Of a stretch of DNA of 20,817 nt, positions 7,749-13,367 are shown piece after piece (within the stretch, counting starts at the first letter, position 1; every line of letters starts with the position of its first letter). Source of the stretch: a virus. A program made the translations under genes and the position numbers. The stretch lies in the IMG/VR virus record IMGVR_UViG_3300048999_000102, positions 1 through 20,817 of that record. One strand, given 5' to 3'. Under the pieces are notes generated by a model. The model saw only the letters and a program-made list of their open reading frames with translations. It had not been told where the DNA came from and made no database searches.

Positions 7749-8286
7749 CTTGATCCTCTCCCTCGTGCTCGGGTGCCAGTGTCTCGCTTCCCTCGAAGCC
7801 CTCGCCGTTCAGCTCGGCGTCGTAGTCCTCTTCCTGCCGGTGCACCACCGCCTGACCAACGTTCTCGGCAAGAGATCGCAGAGCCGGGGGAACCGGAATG
7901 CCGCGCTCCTCGAGACGCTTGACGGCCTCGGGAGCTGTCATGGTGCGATCGGTCTTGTCCTTGACGTCGATCTGTAGCGGCATGACCTTCTCGAGCAGCC
8001 GACCGAACACGGCTGGTTCTGCGCGGCTGAGCCACGTTAGATAGCCGATAGCGCCGTTCTTGCCCTTGCCGTTGCTGCCTGATGCCTCGGCCGCTGCCAA
8101 GATGGCGTCCTTCAGCTTCGTGGTGAACTTGTTCTTGGCACCGGGCTTTCGCCCAGTCGCCGCTCCCTTCTGGAAAGGGACTAGACCAGTGGTGTTGCGG
8201 CCCGGCTGCGTTCGTCTGTCAGTCGGAGCCTTTGTCGGCTTGGGCTTGCGTCCCTTGACAGTCTTCGCAGTCGCTTTCTTCGCCAC
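7729..8286 (-). CDS. Probable terminase small subunit (DUF5681-like)
   Basis: This 185-residue protein has a Lys/Pro/Arg-rich N-terminus, then a core resembling phage small terminase or DUF5681-like proteins: PFQKG-x3-GRKPGAKNK, LKDAILAAAEASG, YLTWLSRAEPAVFGRLLEKVMPLQ. The C-terminus is very acidic, ending EDQDDDVEV. A small subunit would bind the packaging site and feed DNA to the large subunit encoded 855 bases downstream. I chose the GTG at 8284-8286 because TAGGTGAGGG sits 4-5 bases before it; the frame is open to 8376, but only with a TTG lacking a ribosome site. The four small genes between the two terminase genes are unusual. Family assignment is from memory. Confidence 0.8.
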   Translation of the reverse strand: MAKKATAKTVKGRKPKPTKAPTDRRTQPGRNTTGLVPFQKGAATGRKPGAKNKFTTKLKDAILAAAEASGSNGKGKNGAIGYLTWLSRAEPAVFGRLLEKVMPLQIDVKDKTDRTMTAPEAVKRLEERGIPVPPALRSLAENVGQAVVHRQEEDYDAELNGEGFEGSETLAPEHEGEDQDDDVEV

Positions 8287-8408
8287 ACTACCCTCACCTA
8301 ATTGATGTGAAACTTGAAAACGCGCCGGACTCTTGCCATGCTTCGCCTCGCCCCGTTCCTGGAGCTTTGCGCGCAATAGAGCAGGTGCGCTATGTAGTAG
8401 AGCCGTGA
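8287..8408 (-). other. Short leader between NusG-like gene and terminase operon
   Basis: These 122 bases lie after the TAG of the NusG-like gene and before the GTG of the small-terminase gene. I see no convincing -35/-10 pair or intrinsic terminator on the minus strand, only the ribosome site at about 8291-8300. Transcription probably reads through from the NusG-like gene. Confidence 0.4.
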
Positions 8409-8924
8409 CTAGGCCAGCTCTTGCGCCCGATACTCCGTCGTCTTGACCTTGCGGCCAAGCAACGTGAACAGCATCTCTGTCCGCCCATCAACTGCAAGCG
8501 AGGTGAGTTTCCCACCGAGACCGGCGAACCGGCCAGAGCGGGGGAAGCAGATATCACCGACGCGATGCAGACGCTGGACAGGATCGACATAGTATCCGTA
8601 GTCGTCAACAGACACGCTCATGAAGAACTGGAGCTCGTCATCCGCCAGAATGGCAGGCCTCCCCAGATTCATCAGAGTGTGACTGACGCAGCGGATTCCC
8701 TTGGACGGATAGCCGTGCCCGTTGTCACGGACGAAGCAGTATCCCTCGAAGAGTGGAAACACCGGACGGCCGCCGTGGCGGTTGAACGTTGCCGGTCGTA
8801 TCATCGGAAACTCAGCCTCGTATCCAGCCTTGTGCAGCTCGCGCTTTGCCTCGAACTCGCACCCGTCGAAGGTGACTACAACGAGCCAGCCTGCCGGAGC
8901 CTTCGATTTGCGCTTGCGTGCCAT
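8409..8924 (-). CDS. NusG/RfaH-family transcription elongation factor
   Basis: NusG-family proteins bind the RNA polymerase clamp and raise processivity or block termination. This 171-residue protein has both hallmark domains. The NGN domain spans about 12-105, with GWLVVVT at the first strand, a Glu/Lys helix EFEAKRELHKAGYE, and the signature FPLFEGYCFV (56-65), close to the cellular FPGYVFV. The KOW-type domain starts near 121 with VGDICF, GRFAGLGGK and LLGRKV. The length matches host NusG or RfaH. It is the first gene of the leftward structural unit, divergent from the plus-strand operon, so it may keep polymerase moving through the late genes. The ATG at 8922-8924 has only a weak upstream AGGG. 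A solitary phage copy is most likely a specialised paralog. Confidence 0.9.
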   Translation of the reverse strand: MARKRKSKAPAGWLVVVTFDGCEFEAKRELHKAGYEAEFPMIRPATFNRHGGRPVFPLFEGYCFVRDNGHGYPSKGIRCVSHTLMNLGRPAILADDELQFFMSVSVDDYGYYVDPVQRLHRVGDICFPRSGRFAGLGGKLTSLAVDGRTEMLFTLLGRKVKTTEYRAQELA

Positions 8925-8992
8925 GTGATGCTGGATACCCTGCCGAGGTTGCCAAGGCTTGGAGGTATGCGCCGCCCGGTGTCAGCGGGGCA

Positions 8993-9032
8993 ATCGCGTT
9001 TTGCGATAAGGTGAACGCGCTCGTATATCGCA
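8993..9032. repeat. Cluster of ATCGC/GCGAT inverted repeats
   Basis: ATCGC (8993-8997) faces GCGAT (9003-9007) across five bases. TGCGATA (9002-9008) faces TATCGCA (9026-9032) across 17 bases, an exact 7-base inverted repeat. The same half-site thus occurs three times in alternating orientation, as expected of a dimeric regulator's operator array. The position is 70-110 bases upstream of the NusG-like start. Confidence 0.45.
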
Positions 9033-9218
9033 GAGGAGTGGGCGCATAGCCTGTGCGCTACACGCACACTCATGGCGGGCAAGCGCGCGCATTAGGGGTT
9101 CTACAACCTGCCATGCCATCTAAGTGCTTGTTTTCTCTGGCCTTCAATGCAACCGCCCCCGATTCACTGCAACTGCGCGATGCAGCGTTTTCCGAGGCCC
9201 TTTTGCGAGTACACTGGA

Positions 9219-9252
9219 CTGTGCATCCACACCCAAAAATAGTTATGCACAG
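9219..9252. repeat. Exact 8-base inverted repeat
   Basis: CTGTGCAT (9219-9226) and ATGCACAG (9245-9252) are exact reverse complements separated by 18 bases. The right arm then continues into an imperfect dyad with CTGTATAAC, ending near 9263. It lies about 100 bases before the first plus-strand gene and could be an operator overlapping its promoter. Confidence 0.45.
9243..9251 (+). promoter_or_regulatory. DnaA-box-like 9-mer
   Basis: TTATGCACA agrees with the bacterial DnaA-box consensus TTATNCACA at every fixed position. The left arm of the nearby inverted repeat (TGTGCATCC) is a weaker reverse-strand match. One exact box is not enough to call an origin, because such a 9-mer can occur by chance and the region is not AT-rich. 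Confidence 0.3.
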
Positions 9253-9354
9253 CCCTGTATAACTTGCCCGGCCCCTTGCCGCGTCCAGCCGCACCGCGCC
9301 AAACTGCACACTCGCAGCCTACCTATACGTGCTCAACACCGGGGTTACACAACC

Positions 9355-9810
9355 ATGCTCAGACGTCACCTTGCGGCGGTAGCAGCCGTGACGCGTACAC
9401 CTGCACTCGAGTATCGCGTGCGGCAATACTTCGACCTTGACACATCACCGTTCATCATAGCATGCCAGCGCGCGGGACTGTCCCAGGCGGACCTCGTCCT
9501 CTGTCTCATGCGCATCAACACCAATGCGGCGCGCAACATAGCGGAGGGTCTCATCGGCAAGGAGATCACCGTGGGACCAGCGTGTCTGCTGCGATGGGCG
9601 TACAACAAGCAAGCACCATCCATCAGCACTCAGCCCGTAATAACTTTCGTACAAGCCCATCCGCTCCTCAGGAAGAAGTCGCGGCTGGACTTGGCGTACC
9701 GCGAGTTCAAGTGTGGACGTACGCTGCAACAGCTCCGCGCTCGGGGCATCACGAGAGGCGACCTGCGAAGAGCGATGAAGCAGGGTATCATCAAGATGGT
9801 GGGATTGTAA
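9355..9810 (+). CDS. Hypothetical basic protein, first gene of rightward operon
   Basis: This 151-residue protein is unrecognised. It is basic, with a helical N-terminal half and a C-terminal segment TLQQLRARGITRGDLRRAMKQG that could form a helix-turn-helix-like pair; this is suggestive only. The ATG at 9355-9357 is chosen because the region between the in-frame GTG at 9124 and here looks non-coding. The ribosome site is poor, with GGGG about 11 bases upstream. Its stop (TAA) is followed after one base by the next ATG, so the two genes are coupled. A DNA-binding or regulatory role is possible given its first position beside the control region. Confidence 0.72.
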   Translation: MLRRHLAAVAAVTRTPALEYRVRQYFDLDTSPFIIACQRAGLSQADLVLCLMRINTNAARNIAEGLIGKEITVGPACLLRWAYNKQAPSISTQPVITFVQAHPLLRKKSRLDLAYREFKCGRTLQQLRARGITRGDLRRAMKQGIIKMVGL

Positions 9811-9811
9811 C

Positions 9812-10123
9812 ATGAGTGGAATCATCAAGCCGACGCTGGCTGAAGTAGAATCACTGACGTCTGGGGGAATGGACATCTGGGTGTTGCTGCCAACTCCAAT
9901 CAAGAGCATGGAGGGACCAAAGCACCGCAAGGAGTTCGAGAAGGCAGTCAAGGACGCCCGATACGACTTGGCGTATCAGCTGCGTCCATGGCAACTTGTC
10001 AACGAGGCAGCGCGCGAGATGTCAGAGCGCGGCGGCATCGCCAAGGTTCAGGTGTTCCGCGTGTATCACACGGTGAAACCAAATGTAATCTACGTAGACG
10101 GCAAGGTAGTGGACAGAGAATGA
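9812..10123 (+). CDS. Hypothetical protein
   Basis: This 103-residue soluble protein has an N-terminal segment with GGMDIWVLLPTP, a central charged helix (HRKEFEKAVKDARYDLAYQL) and a C-terminal beta-like end (VQVFRVYHTVKPNVIYVDGK). No cysteine motifs or membrane segments are seen and no family was recognised. The ATG follows the previous stop by one base. The stop TGA overlaps an ATG at 10120, although the downstream gene more probably starts at 10145. Confidence 0.8.
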   Translation: MSGIIKPTLAEVESLTSGGMDIWVLLPTPIKSMEGPKHRKEFEKAVKDARYDLAYQLRPWQLVNEAAREMSERGGIAKVQVFRVYHTVKPNVIYVDGKVVDRE

Positions 10124-10144
10124 TGGCACACTGGAGACAAGACA

Positions 10145-10351
10145 ATGGCAACCGAGACGGTGACGTGGTTCGTGGTGATGTGGATCGGTGGAGTCTACGG
10201 CGGGGCGGCCCCGTTGACCTCGATGCCGCGCGGGACATGCGAGGAGTTAGCTGCGCACCTCACGATGAGAGGCTTAGAGGCGCGGCCCATGAGGACGTTC
10301 ACGTGCGAGAGAGGACTGAAGACACGTGGCGGAGTATCAGGGCGATCGTGA
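10145..10351 (+). CDS. Small protein with N-terminal hydrophobic segment
   Basis: This 68-residue protein has a hydrophobic stretch, TWFVVMWIGGVYGGAAP (about 7-23), that could be a membrane anchor or signal sequence. A soluble part with two cysteines (TCEEL and FTCERG) follows. The start ATG at 10145 has GGAG about 10 bases upstream, and third positions are strongly G/C through most of the frame. A different frame across the same bases (ATG at 10120 to stop at 10407) has tidy ATGA junctions at both ends, but its first two thirds look like Arg/Asp-rich shadow coding. The last part of this gene overlaps the small membrane protein downstream. Confidence 0.68.
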   Translation: MATETVTWFVVMWIGGVYGGAAPLTSMPRGTCEELAAHLTMRGLEARPMRTFTCERGLKTRGGVSGRS

Positions 10352-10407
10352 TTGGACTGGTGATATCCTCGCTCGTCACTCTGCTGATGATATGGGCCGG
10401 CAGATGA
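10303..10407 (+). CDS. Tiny membrane protein overlapping the preceding gene
   Basis: A 34-residue reading starts at a GTG (10303-10305) with GAGG about 8 bases upstream. It has a charged N-terminus (RERTEDTWRSIR) followed by one clear membrane span (AIVIGLVISSLVTLLMIWAG). It overlaps the end of the preceding gene by 49 bases in another frame, and its TGA overlaps the next gene's ATG (ATGA). Instead the gene could start at 10120 and encode 95 residues; the junction at 10120 fits that, but the composition does not. It resembles other very small phage inner-membrane proteins in layout only. Confidence 0.5.
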   Translation: MRERTEDTWRSIRAIVIGLVISSLVTLLMIWAGR

Positions 10408-10610
10408 GGATTCTCTTCCCTGACAACGAGCGGGCGCGCAGCTTCGTGTGGTCCTGCTCGCAGCACCTGCACGAGCTCGACGTTGTTCTCGCTGGCAACG
10501 TGGTCACGATCGAGAACGCCGATCACCCCGAGCTGCGCGCAGACCTGCTTCACGCGGCCTCCCATCTAGGTGGCACCGACATACCGGACAAGGGAGGGTT
10601 CAGGCAGTGA
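10404..10610 (+). CDS. Hypothetical protein
   Basis: This 68-residue protein starts MRILFPDNE and contains a helix (ARSFVWSCSQHLHEL), a short beta pair (VVLAGNVVTIEN) and a His-rich helix (LRADLLHAASHLG). The start is chosen for the ATGA overlap with the upstream stop; the frame is open a further 26 codons upstream without support. The C-terminus runs into the next gene by a GTGA overlap. No family was recognised and no membrane or zinc motif is seen. Confidence 0.72.
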   Translation: MRILFPDNERARSFVWSCSQHLHELDVVLAGNVVTIENADHPELRADLLHAASHLGGTDIPDKGGFRQ

Positions 10611-10798
10611 GAAGGCTCTATCAGTGCATCTGCGGCAAGACGTTCGGCACCTACGCCGCAGACGCGGTTCATCGGCACAATTTCCCAGCTCTATGCAGGA
10701 GGCGACGTGAGAAGAACACGGCAGAAGGCGGACAACGGACTGCGCCCCGAGATGCGCACTCACCTCAAGCCGCGAGGCCTCTGGGTCACGACGATTGA
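10607..10798 (+). CDS. Small zinc-finger-like protein
   Basis: The 63-residue frame starts at a GTG that overlaps the previous stop (GTGA). The first 31 residues hold a compact metal site: C7-x-C9 in YQCICGKTF, H22-x-H24 in VHRHNF, and C30. The remaining ~30 residues are Arg/Pro/Gln-rich and overlap the nuclease gene by 92 bases in another frame, so they may be under little selection. Small zinc fingers next to nuclease genes often bind nucleic acid, but no partner is shown here. Confidence 0.65.
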   Translation: MRRLYQCICGKTFGTYAADAVHRHNFPALCRRRREKNTAEGGQRTAPRDAHSPQAARPLGHDD

Positions 10799-11171
10799 GA
10801 CTGGCTTGGTCACGCAGGGCGTTCCGGACTTCAACTACATTGTGGACGGTGGGACCGAGGGATGGGTGGAGTGCAAGGCGACCGACGGTTGGGCCGTGGT
10901 GTTCAAGCCTATGCAGGTGGGATGGCACGAGCGACGCTACCGCATGGGCGGCAGAACGTGGATTGCCGTGCGACGACAGACGAAGGGCGGCCCTCGAAGC
11001 GGCCCTGCGGTCGATGAGCTCTACATGGTGCCCGGCTGCTACGTCATCGAGCTTCGTGACGAGGGCATTGACTGCGGACGCAGTCGTTTCATGGGCGCTG
11101 GCGGCCCGGCCAAGTGGGACTGGGACGAGGTCAAGCGCCTGCTCGTGGGGCGGGTTGTAACCCGGGGCTAA
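10707..11171 (+). CDS. PD-(D/E)XK nuclease (VRR-NUC/resolvase-like)
   Basis: This 154-residue protein has the core of a PD-(D/E)XK nuclease. An N-terminal Glu is at 31, GVPD at 38-41 (catalytic D41), and WVECK at 53-57 supplies E55 and K57. It is followed by KPMQVGWHERR, a Gln/Trp motif typical of VRR-NUC-type phage endonucleases, then GGRTWIAVRR. It probably cleaves branched or replicating DNA, or host DNA; the substrate cannot be read from sequence. The GTG start at 10707-10709 is fixed by a near-perfect ribosome site AGGAGG (10697-10702) 4 bases upstream. It is the last gene of the rightward operon and ends with TAA before the GC-rich block. Confidence 0.86.
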   Translation: MRRTRQKADNGLRPEMRTHLKPRGLWVTTIETGLVTQGVPDFNYIVDGGTEGWVECKATDGWAVVFKPMQVGWHERRYRMGGRTWIAVRRQTKGGPRSGPAVDELYMVPGCYVIELRDEGIDCGRSRFMGAGGPAKWDWDEVKRLLVGRVVTRG

Positions 11172-11191
11172 CAGCAACCTAAGATGCCCAA

Positions 11192-11228
11192 TGCCAGCCC
11201 GGGCGGCCTTGCCCGGTGCCCGCTGGCA
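11192..11228. terminator. Two-part hairpin after the nuclease gene
   Basis: TGCCAGC (11192-11198) pairs with GCTGGCA (11222-11228). Inside it, CCGGGC (11199-11204) pairs with GCCCGG (11211-11216), leaving a 6-base loop and a 5-base one-sided bulge. It begins 21 bases after the nuclease stop. There is no T-run, so it is a structured end or a non-canonical terminator rather than a textbook one. Confidence 0.5.
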
Positions 11229-11366
11229 GGCCAAATGCCGCGAATAGGGGTCGCGGCTAGGGGCCTGCCCGCCCGGGGGCTACCTACCTAGCGCCAAACC
11301 GGCCCCATGCGGCCCGCCCCGCCGCGCTAGGGCACGGCATGGCGGGCCAGCGCGGCCCGTACAGGC

Positions 11367-11403
11367 GGCCCCGGGGCTAGGGGGCTGGTACTGCCCCGGG
11401 GCC
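11367..11403. repeat. 11-base GC-only inverted repeat
   Basis: GGCCCCGGGGC (11367-11377) and GCCCCGGGGCC (11393-11403) are exact reverse complements separated by 15 bases containing TAGGGGG. Each arm is itself nearly palindromic around CCCCGGGG, so several alternative foldings are possible. Confidence 0.6.
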
Positions 11404-11420
11404 TGCCCGCCGCGCCAGCG

Positions 11421-11461
11421 GCCCGCCGTGCGCAGTTGGCCCGCCGTGCGCAGTTGGCCCG
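11421..11461. repeat. 18-base tandem repeat, about 2.3 copies
   Basis: GCCCGCCGTGCGCAGTTG occurs at 11421-11438 and again, identical, at 11439-11456, followed by GCCCG, the start of a third copy. Identity suggests a recent duplication. It lies inside the non-coding GC-rich block. Confidence 0.85.
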
Positions 11462-11515
11462 GGTCACCGCCCGGGCGCTGGCACGCGCAGCCGCCGCGCT
11501 ACCTCGAGACAGGGG

Positions 11516-11734
11516 CTATCGCGCGCCAGCCCGTATCCCGAGGATCAGTATTCCGATGACCGCGCACCACAACAGCACGCGCACGACGCGGCCCCTGCGA
11601 ATGCGATACAGCGCCACGCTCATCTCGGCGGTGGTGTCGCCGCACTTCGGACAGCGATAGTAGCACGCCACCGACCTGCCGTGGAACTCCATGATGTGAT
11701 CGTGCGGGCAGAAGAAGCGCTTCACCCTACCCAT
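11516..11734 (-). CDS. Zinc-ribbon protein with C-terminal membrane anchor
   Basis: This 72-residue protein has an N-terminal metal site (FFCPHDH, later YRCPKCGD) and a C-terminal hydrophobic span VVRVLLWCAVIGILILGI (about 50-67). It would be a tail-anchored inner-membrane protein with a cytoplasmic zinc ribbon. The ATG at 11732-11734 overlaps the previous gene by 8 bases. It is the last gene of the long leftward operon before the GC-rich block. No family name was recognised. Confidence 0.78.
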   Translation of the reverse strand: MGRVKRFFCPHDHIMEFHGRSVACYYRCPKCGDTTAEMSVALYRIRRGRVVRVLLWCAVIGILILGIRAGAR

Positions 11735-12116
11735 GGTCCACCGCCCCGGGATGCTGCGCGTTGAACGCCACGTACTTCGCGATGAACTCGGGCTCGATGG
11801 ACGTCTGCCATCCGCACTGGCACTTGAACTGCTTCCCGTTGAACGTGGTCCGCGGCCAGTGCCACCGGCACGTCTCCGCTCCGCAGTACGGCGTGTATCC
11901 CGGCCTCGTCAGCATGTTGTTCCGCACGATGCTCATGTTGGTCTCCCTTCGCTTCAGCTTGTACAATTGTTCCTTGACCGCGACGAGCCGGCGCAGTATC
12001 AAGAGCTCCTGCCACATGAGCGCCATCTCCTGTACGTGCGGCGGCTCCTGCTCCTTGGCGCGCTCAATCTCCTCGGCGATCTCTCTGTATTCCCACTCGG
12101 TTATGCCGATGCTCAC
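11727..12116 (-). CDS. Coiled-coil plus zinc-finger hypothetical protein
   Basis: The N-terminal ~58 residues of this 129-residue protein are a charged helix (EYREIAEEIERAKEQE, then LLILRRLVAVKEQLYKLKRRE), likely coiled coil. The C-terminal part has a Cys/His cluster: PYCGAETCRWHW and FKCQCGWQ. Start at GTG 12114-12116 is well supported by GGAGGA 7-8 bases upstream. An internal ATG at residue 60 also has a good-looking AGGGAGA site 5-6 bases upstream, so a short product carrying only the zinc-finger half is possible. It overlaps its upstream neighbour by 53 bases. Function unknown. Confidence 0.78.
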   Translation of the reverse strand: MSIGITEWEYREIAEEIERAKEQEPPHVQEMALMWQELLILRRLVAVKEQLYKLKRRETNMSIVRNNMLTRPGYTPYCGAETCRWHWPRTTFNGKQFKCQCGWQTSIEPEFIAKYVAFNAQHPGAVDHG

Positions 12117-12342
12117 GTTCTATCCTCCATGGACACTCACCCCTGCACGCACAGTCGTGCATCCCGCCGCCGTATGGACAGCCTCTATTCGCGTGGAACT
12201 GCTCGCGAGACATGGTGCTCGGTGTCCACTCCTGCAAGTGCAGCCGGGCAAAGTCACGCGCGCTTGGATACAGTTCGTACCACATCCAGCGCCAGACGTG
12301 CGAGTCGTGCTGCGGCGGCCAGTCGTCACCTAGAACCGCCAT
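12064..12342 (-). CDS. Hypothetical Trp-rich, Cys-containing protein
   Basis: This 92-residue reading starts at the ATG at 12340-12342, with GAGGAAGGGG about 6 bases upstream. The N-terminal two thirds are rich in Trp and aromatic residues (DDWPPQHD, VWRWMWYELYP), and a Cys cluster follows (RGCPYGGGMHDCACRGECPW), perhaps a metal site. The last ~17 codons overlap the next gene in another frame. A competing frame at 12120-12329 is Thr/Ser/Arg-rich and reads like a shadow. Family unknown. Confidence 0.7.
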   Translation of the reverse strand: MAVLGDDWPPQHDSHVWRWMWYELYPSARDFARLHLQEWTPSTMSREQFHANRGCPYGGGMHDCACRGECPWRIEREHRHNRVGIQRDRRGD

Positions 12343-12791
12343 CGGTCGCCCCTTCCTCGATTGCCGCTGCTCGCGTCCGACATCCGCTTGATGGTCTCGT
12401 ACTGCGGTGTCGTCAGGTAGCTCTTGCGCTCCCAGTGCTCTCGTATGGACGCGAGCATCATCATGGTACTCATGTCGTGGCGCTGCTCGCCGAGGAACGA
12501 GAGCATGCGATCTATGTCGTCGCCGGTGTGCCTCGTCGTGTCCTCTGTCGGTCGCTGGCTCGTCGGCCTGCCGTACGACGCAGTCCCCCGCCTCTTGCTC
12601 GGCGGCGTGCGATAGTCGGGGGAAGCCGCGACGGGCATGCCCAAGGTGGGACGGTGCAGGACATCGGACCACGAGACATCGGCCTCCTTGAGCATGGCGT
12701 TGGCCTTGCGCAGCGCGGTCAGGGCCTCGTTGTCGTGCGCGCTGCCCGTCATGCCCATGATGAGAGCCAGCTTCTTCGTATCAAGCGCCAT
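12330..12791 (-). CDS. DUF2786-like protein
   Basis: In this 153-residue protein the N-terminal ~45 residues look like the DUF2786-type helix pair: KKLALIMGMTGSAHDNEAL, then ALRKANAMLKEADVSWSDVL, a pattern often seen in phage and prophage proteins of unknown role. A Pro/Arg/Thr-rich linker follows. The C-terminal part has DDIDRMLSFLGEQ, a segment with three adjacent Met, and LTTPQYETIKRM. I start at the ATG at 12789-12791, which overlaps the membrane-protein gene upstream by 11 bases; eight more codons are open upstream without a better site. Confidence 0.75.
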   Translation of the reverse strand: MALDTKKLALIMGMTGSAHDNEALTALRKANAMLKEADVSWSDVLHRPTLGMPVAASPDYRTPPSKRRGTASYGRPTSQRPTEDTTRHTGDDIDRMLSFLGEQRHDMSTMMMLASIREHWERKSYLTTPQYETIKRMSDASSGNRGRGDRWRF

Positions 12792-12990
12792 ACTTGCGGC
12801 CCTCGTTGTGAGCAACCATCATGCCGTCGAAGAACGCGCTGACGGTGCCCGTGACCACGATGACCAGCAGCAAGCGCCACGAGAACTCGACGCCGAACAG
12901 ATAGGCGAAGGTGCGCACGAGCAAGAGCCAGAAGACAATGCGAAACACCTTCTGAGCCAGCGACATAGCCTTGAGTTGTGCCCACGTCAT
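12781..12990 (-). CDS. Small two-span membrane protein
   Basis: This 69-residue protein has hydrophobic spans at about 15-31 (VFRIVFWLLLVRTFAYL) and 37-53 (SWRLLLVIVVTGTVSAFF), with a short loop and a basic tail. The ATG at 12988-12990 is chosen because GGAGG sits 5 bases upstream and the start overlaps the previous stop as ATGA; the frame is open to 13020 but without a site. Inner-membrane location is likely. Superinfection exclusion or envelope functions are common for such proteins, but nothing specific is visible. Confidence 0.8.
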   Translation of the reverse strand: MTWAQLKAMSLAQKVFRIVFWLLLVRTFAYLFGVEFSWRLLLVIVVTGTVSAFFDGMMVAHNEGRKYGA

Positions 12991-13367
12991 TCGATCCTCC
13001 ATCCCATCTTGCCATACCACTCGGGCTTCAGGTGCAGAAGCTTGCGCTTGAAATCGTCGTGGAAGGCGTTGTCACCGATGAACAGTGGTGCGCGCTCATC
13101 TCGCCGTTCGAGCATCCACGGCGTGACGCCCTTCTCGCCCGTGTTGCGGCGTCTGCGCTCTCGCAGCGTGGCCTCGCACAGATGGAGGAGCGCCGAGACG
13201 TGCCCCTCCCACATGACGACGTCCACCGGCTGGCGCAGCATGCGGCCCGGTATGGTCAGCGCCTGTATGGCGTCGCGGCAGAAAGTGCGCTGCTCCCGCA
13301 GATGGTCGTCGTGAAGGCACTTCGCCGAGCGGTAGAAGTCCCGGTAGGGCAGGTAGAACGTGCTCAT
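12987..13367 (-). CDS. Hypothetical protein
   Basis: This 126-residue basic protein starts MSTFYLPYRDFYR. It has a helical middle (HVSALLHLCEATLRERRRR) and a C-terminal end HLKPEWYGKMGWRIE. It contains several His and Cys (KCLHDDH, TFCRD) but no regular metal motif. The start at 13365-13367 has AGGTGAG 4 bases upstream and an ATGA overlap. No family was recognised. It sits in the coupled run of small leftward genes. Confidence 0.78.
   Translation of the reverse strand: MSTFYLPYRDFYRSAKCLHDDHLREQRTFCRDAIQALTIPGRMLRQPVDVVMWEGHVSALLHLCEATLRERRRRNTGEKGVTPWMLERRDERAPLFIGDNAFHDDFKRKLLHLKPEWYGKMGWRIE

Larger units (their letters stand above)
8925..9354. promoter_or_regulatory. Divergent control region
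   Basis: This 430-base region separates the leftward NusG-like gene from the rightward operon, so promoters for both must lie in or near it. No pair of good -35 and -10 hexamers stands out. The best -10-like site on the plus strand is TATAAC at 9258-9263, with no matching -35. Several inverted repeats and one DnaA-box-like 9-mer (listed separately) suggest operator or replication-control functions. A GTG-initiated extension of the first plus-strand gene through this region is open but looks non-coding. Confidence 0.6.
11172..11515. other. GC-rich non-coding block between convergent operons
   Basis: No credible gene lies in these 344 bases. The block is much richer in G+C than its surroundings, dense in GGCC, CCGG and GCCCG words, and contains four CTAG sites, three of them as CTAGGG (from 11257, 11327 and 11377). 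It holds at least two strong hairpins and an 18-base tandem repeat, listed separately. Both flanking operons end here, so bidirectional termination is the simplest role. No T-tract follows the hairpins. Confidence 0.7.

Noticed and set aside
8287-8376. Upstream extension of the small terminase from a TTG
   Set aside because: No ribosome site at the TTG, whereas GTG 8286 has AGGTGAGGG at proper spacing.
9243-9251. Calling a replication origin from the DnaA-like 9-mer
   Set aside because: A single box without an AT-rich unwinding element or further boxes is not enough.
9124-9354. N-terminal extension of the first rightward gene from GTG 9124
   Set aside because: Composition changes to Cys/Pro/Arg-rich non-coding type, and it would cover the inverted repeats and the DnaA-like box.
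11421-11461. CRISPR-like repeat
   Set aside because: The 18-base units are directly tandem with no spacers and number only about two.
12120-12329. 69-residue Thr/Ser/Arg-rich minus-strand frame
   Set aside because: Shadow of the 92-aa gene at 12064-12342, which has a good ribosome site.
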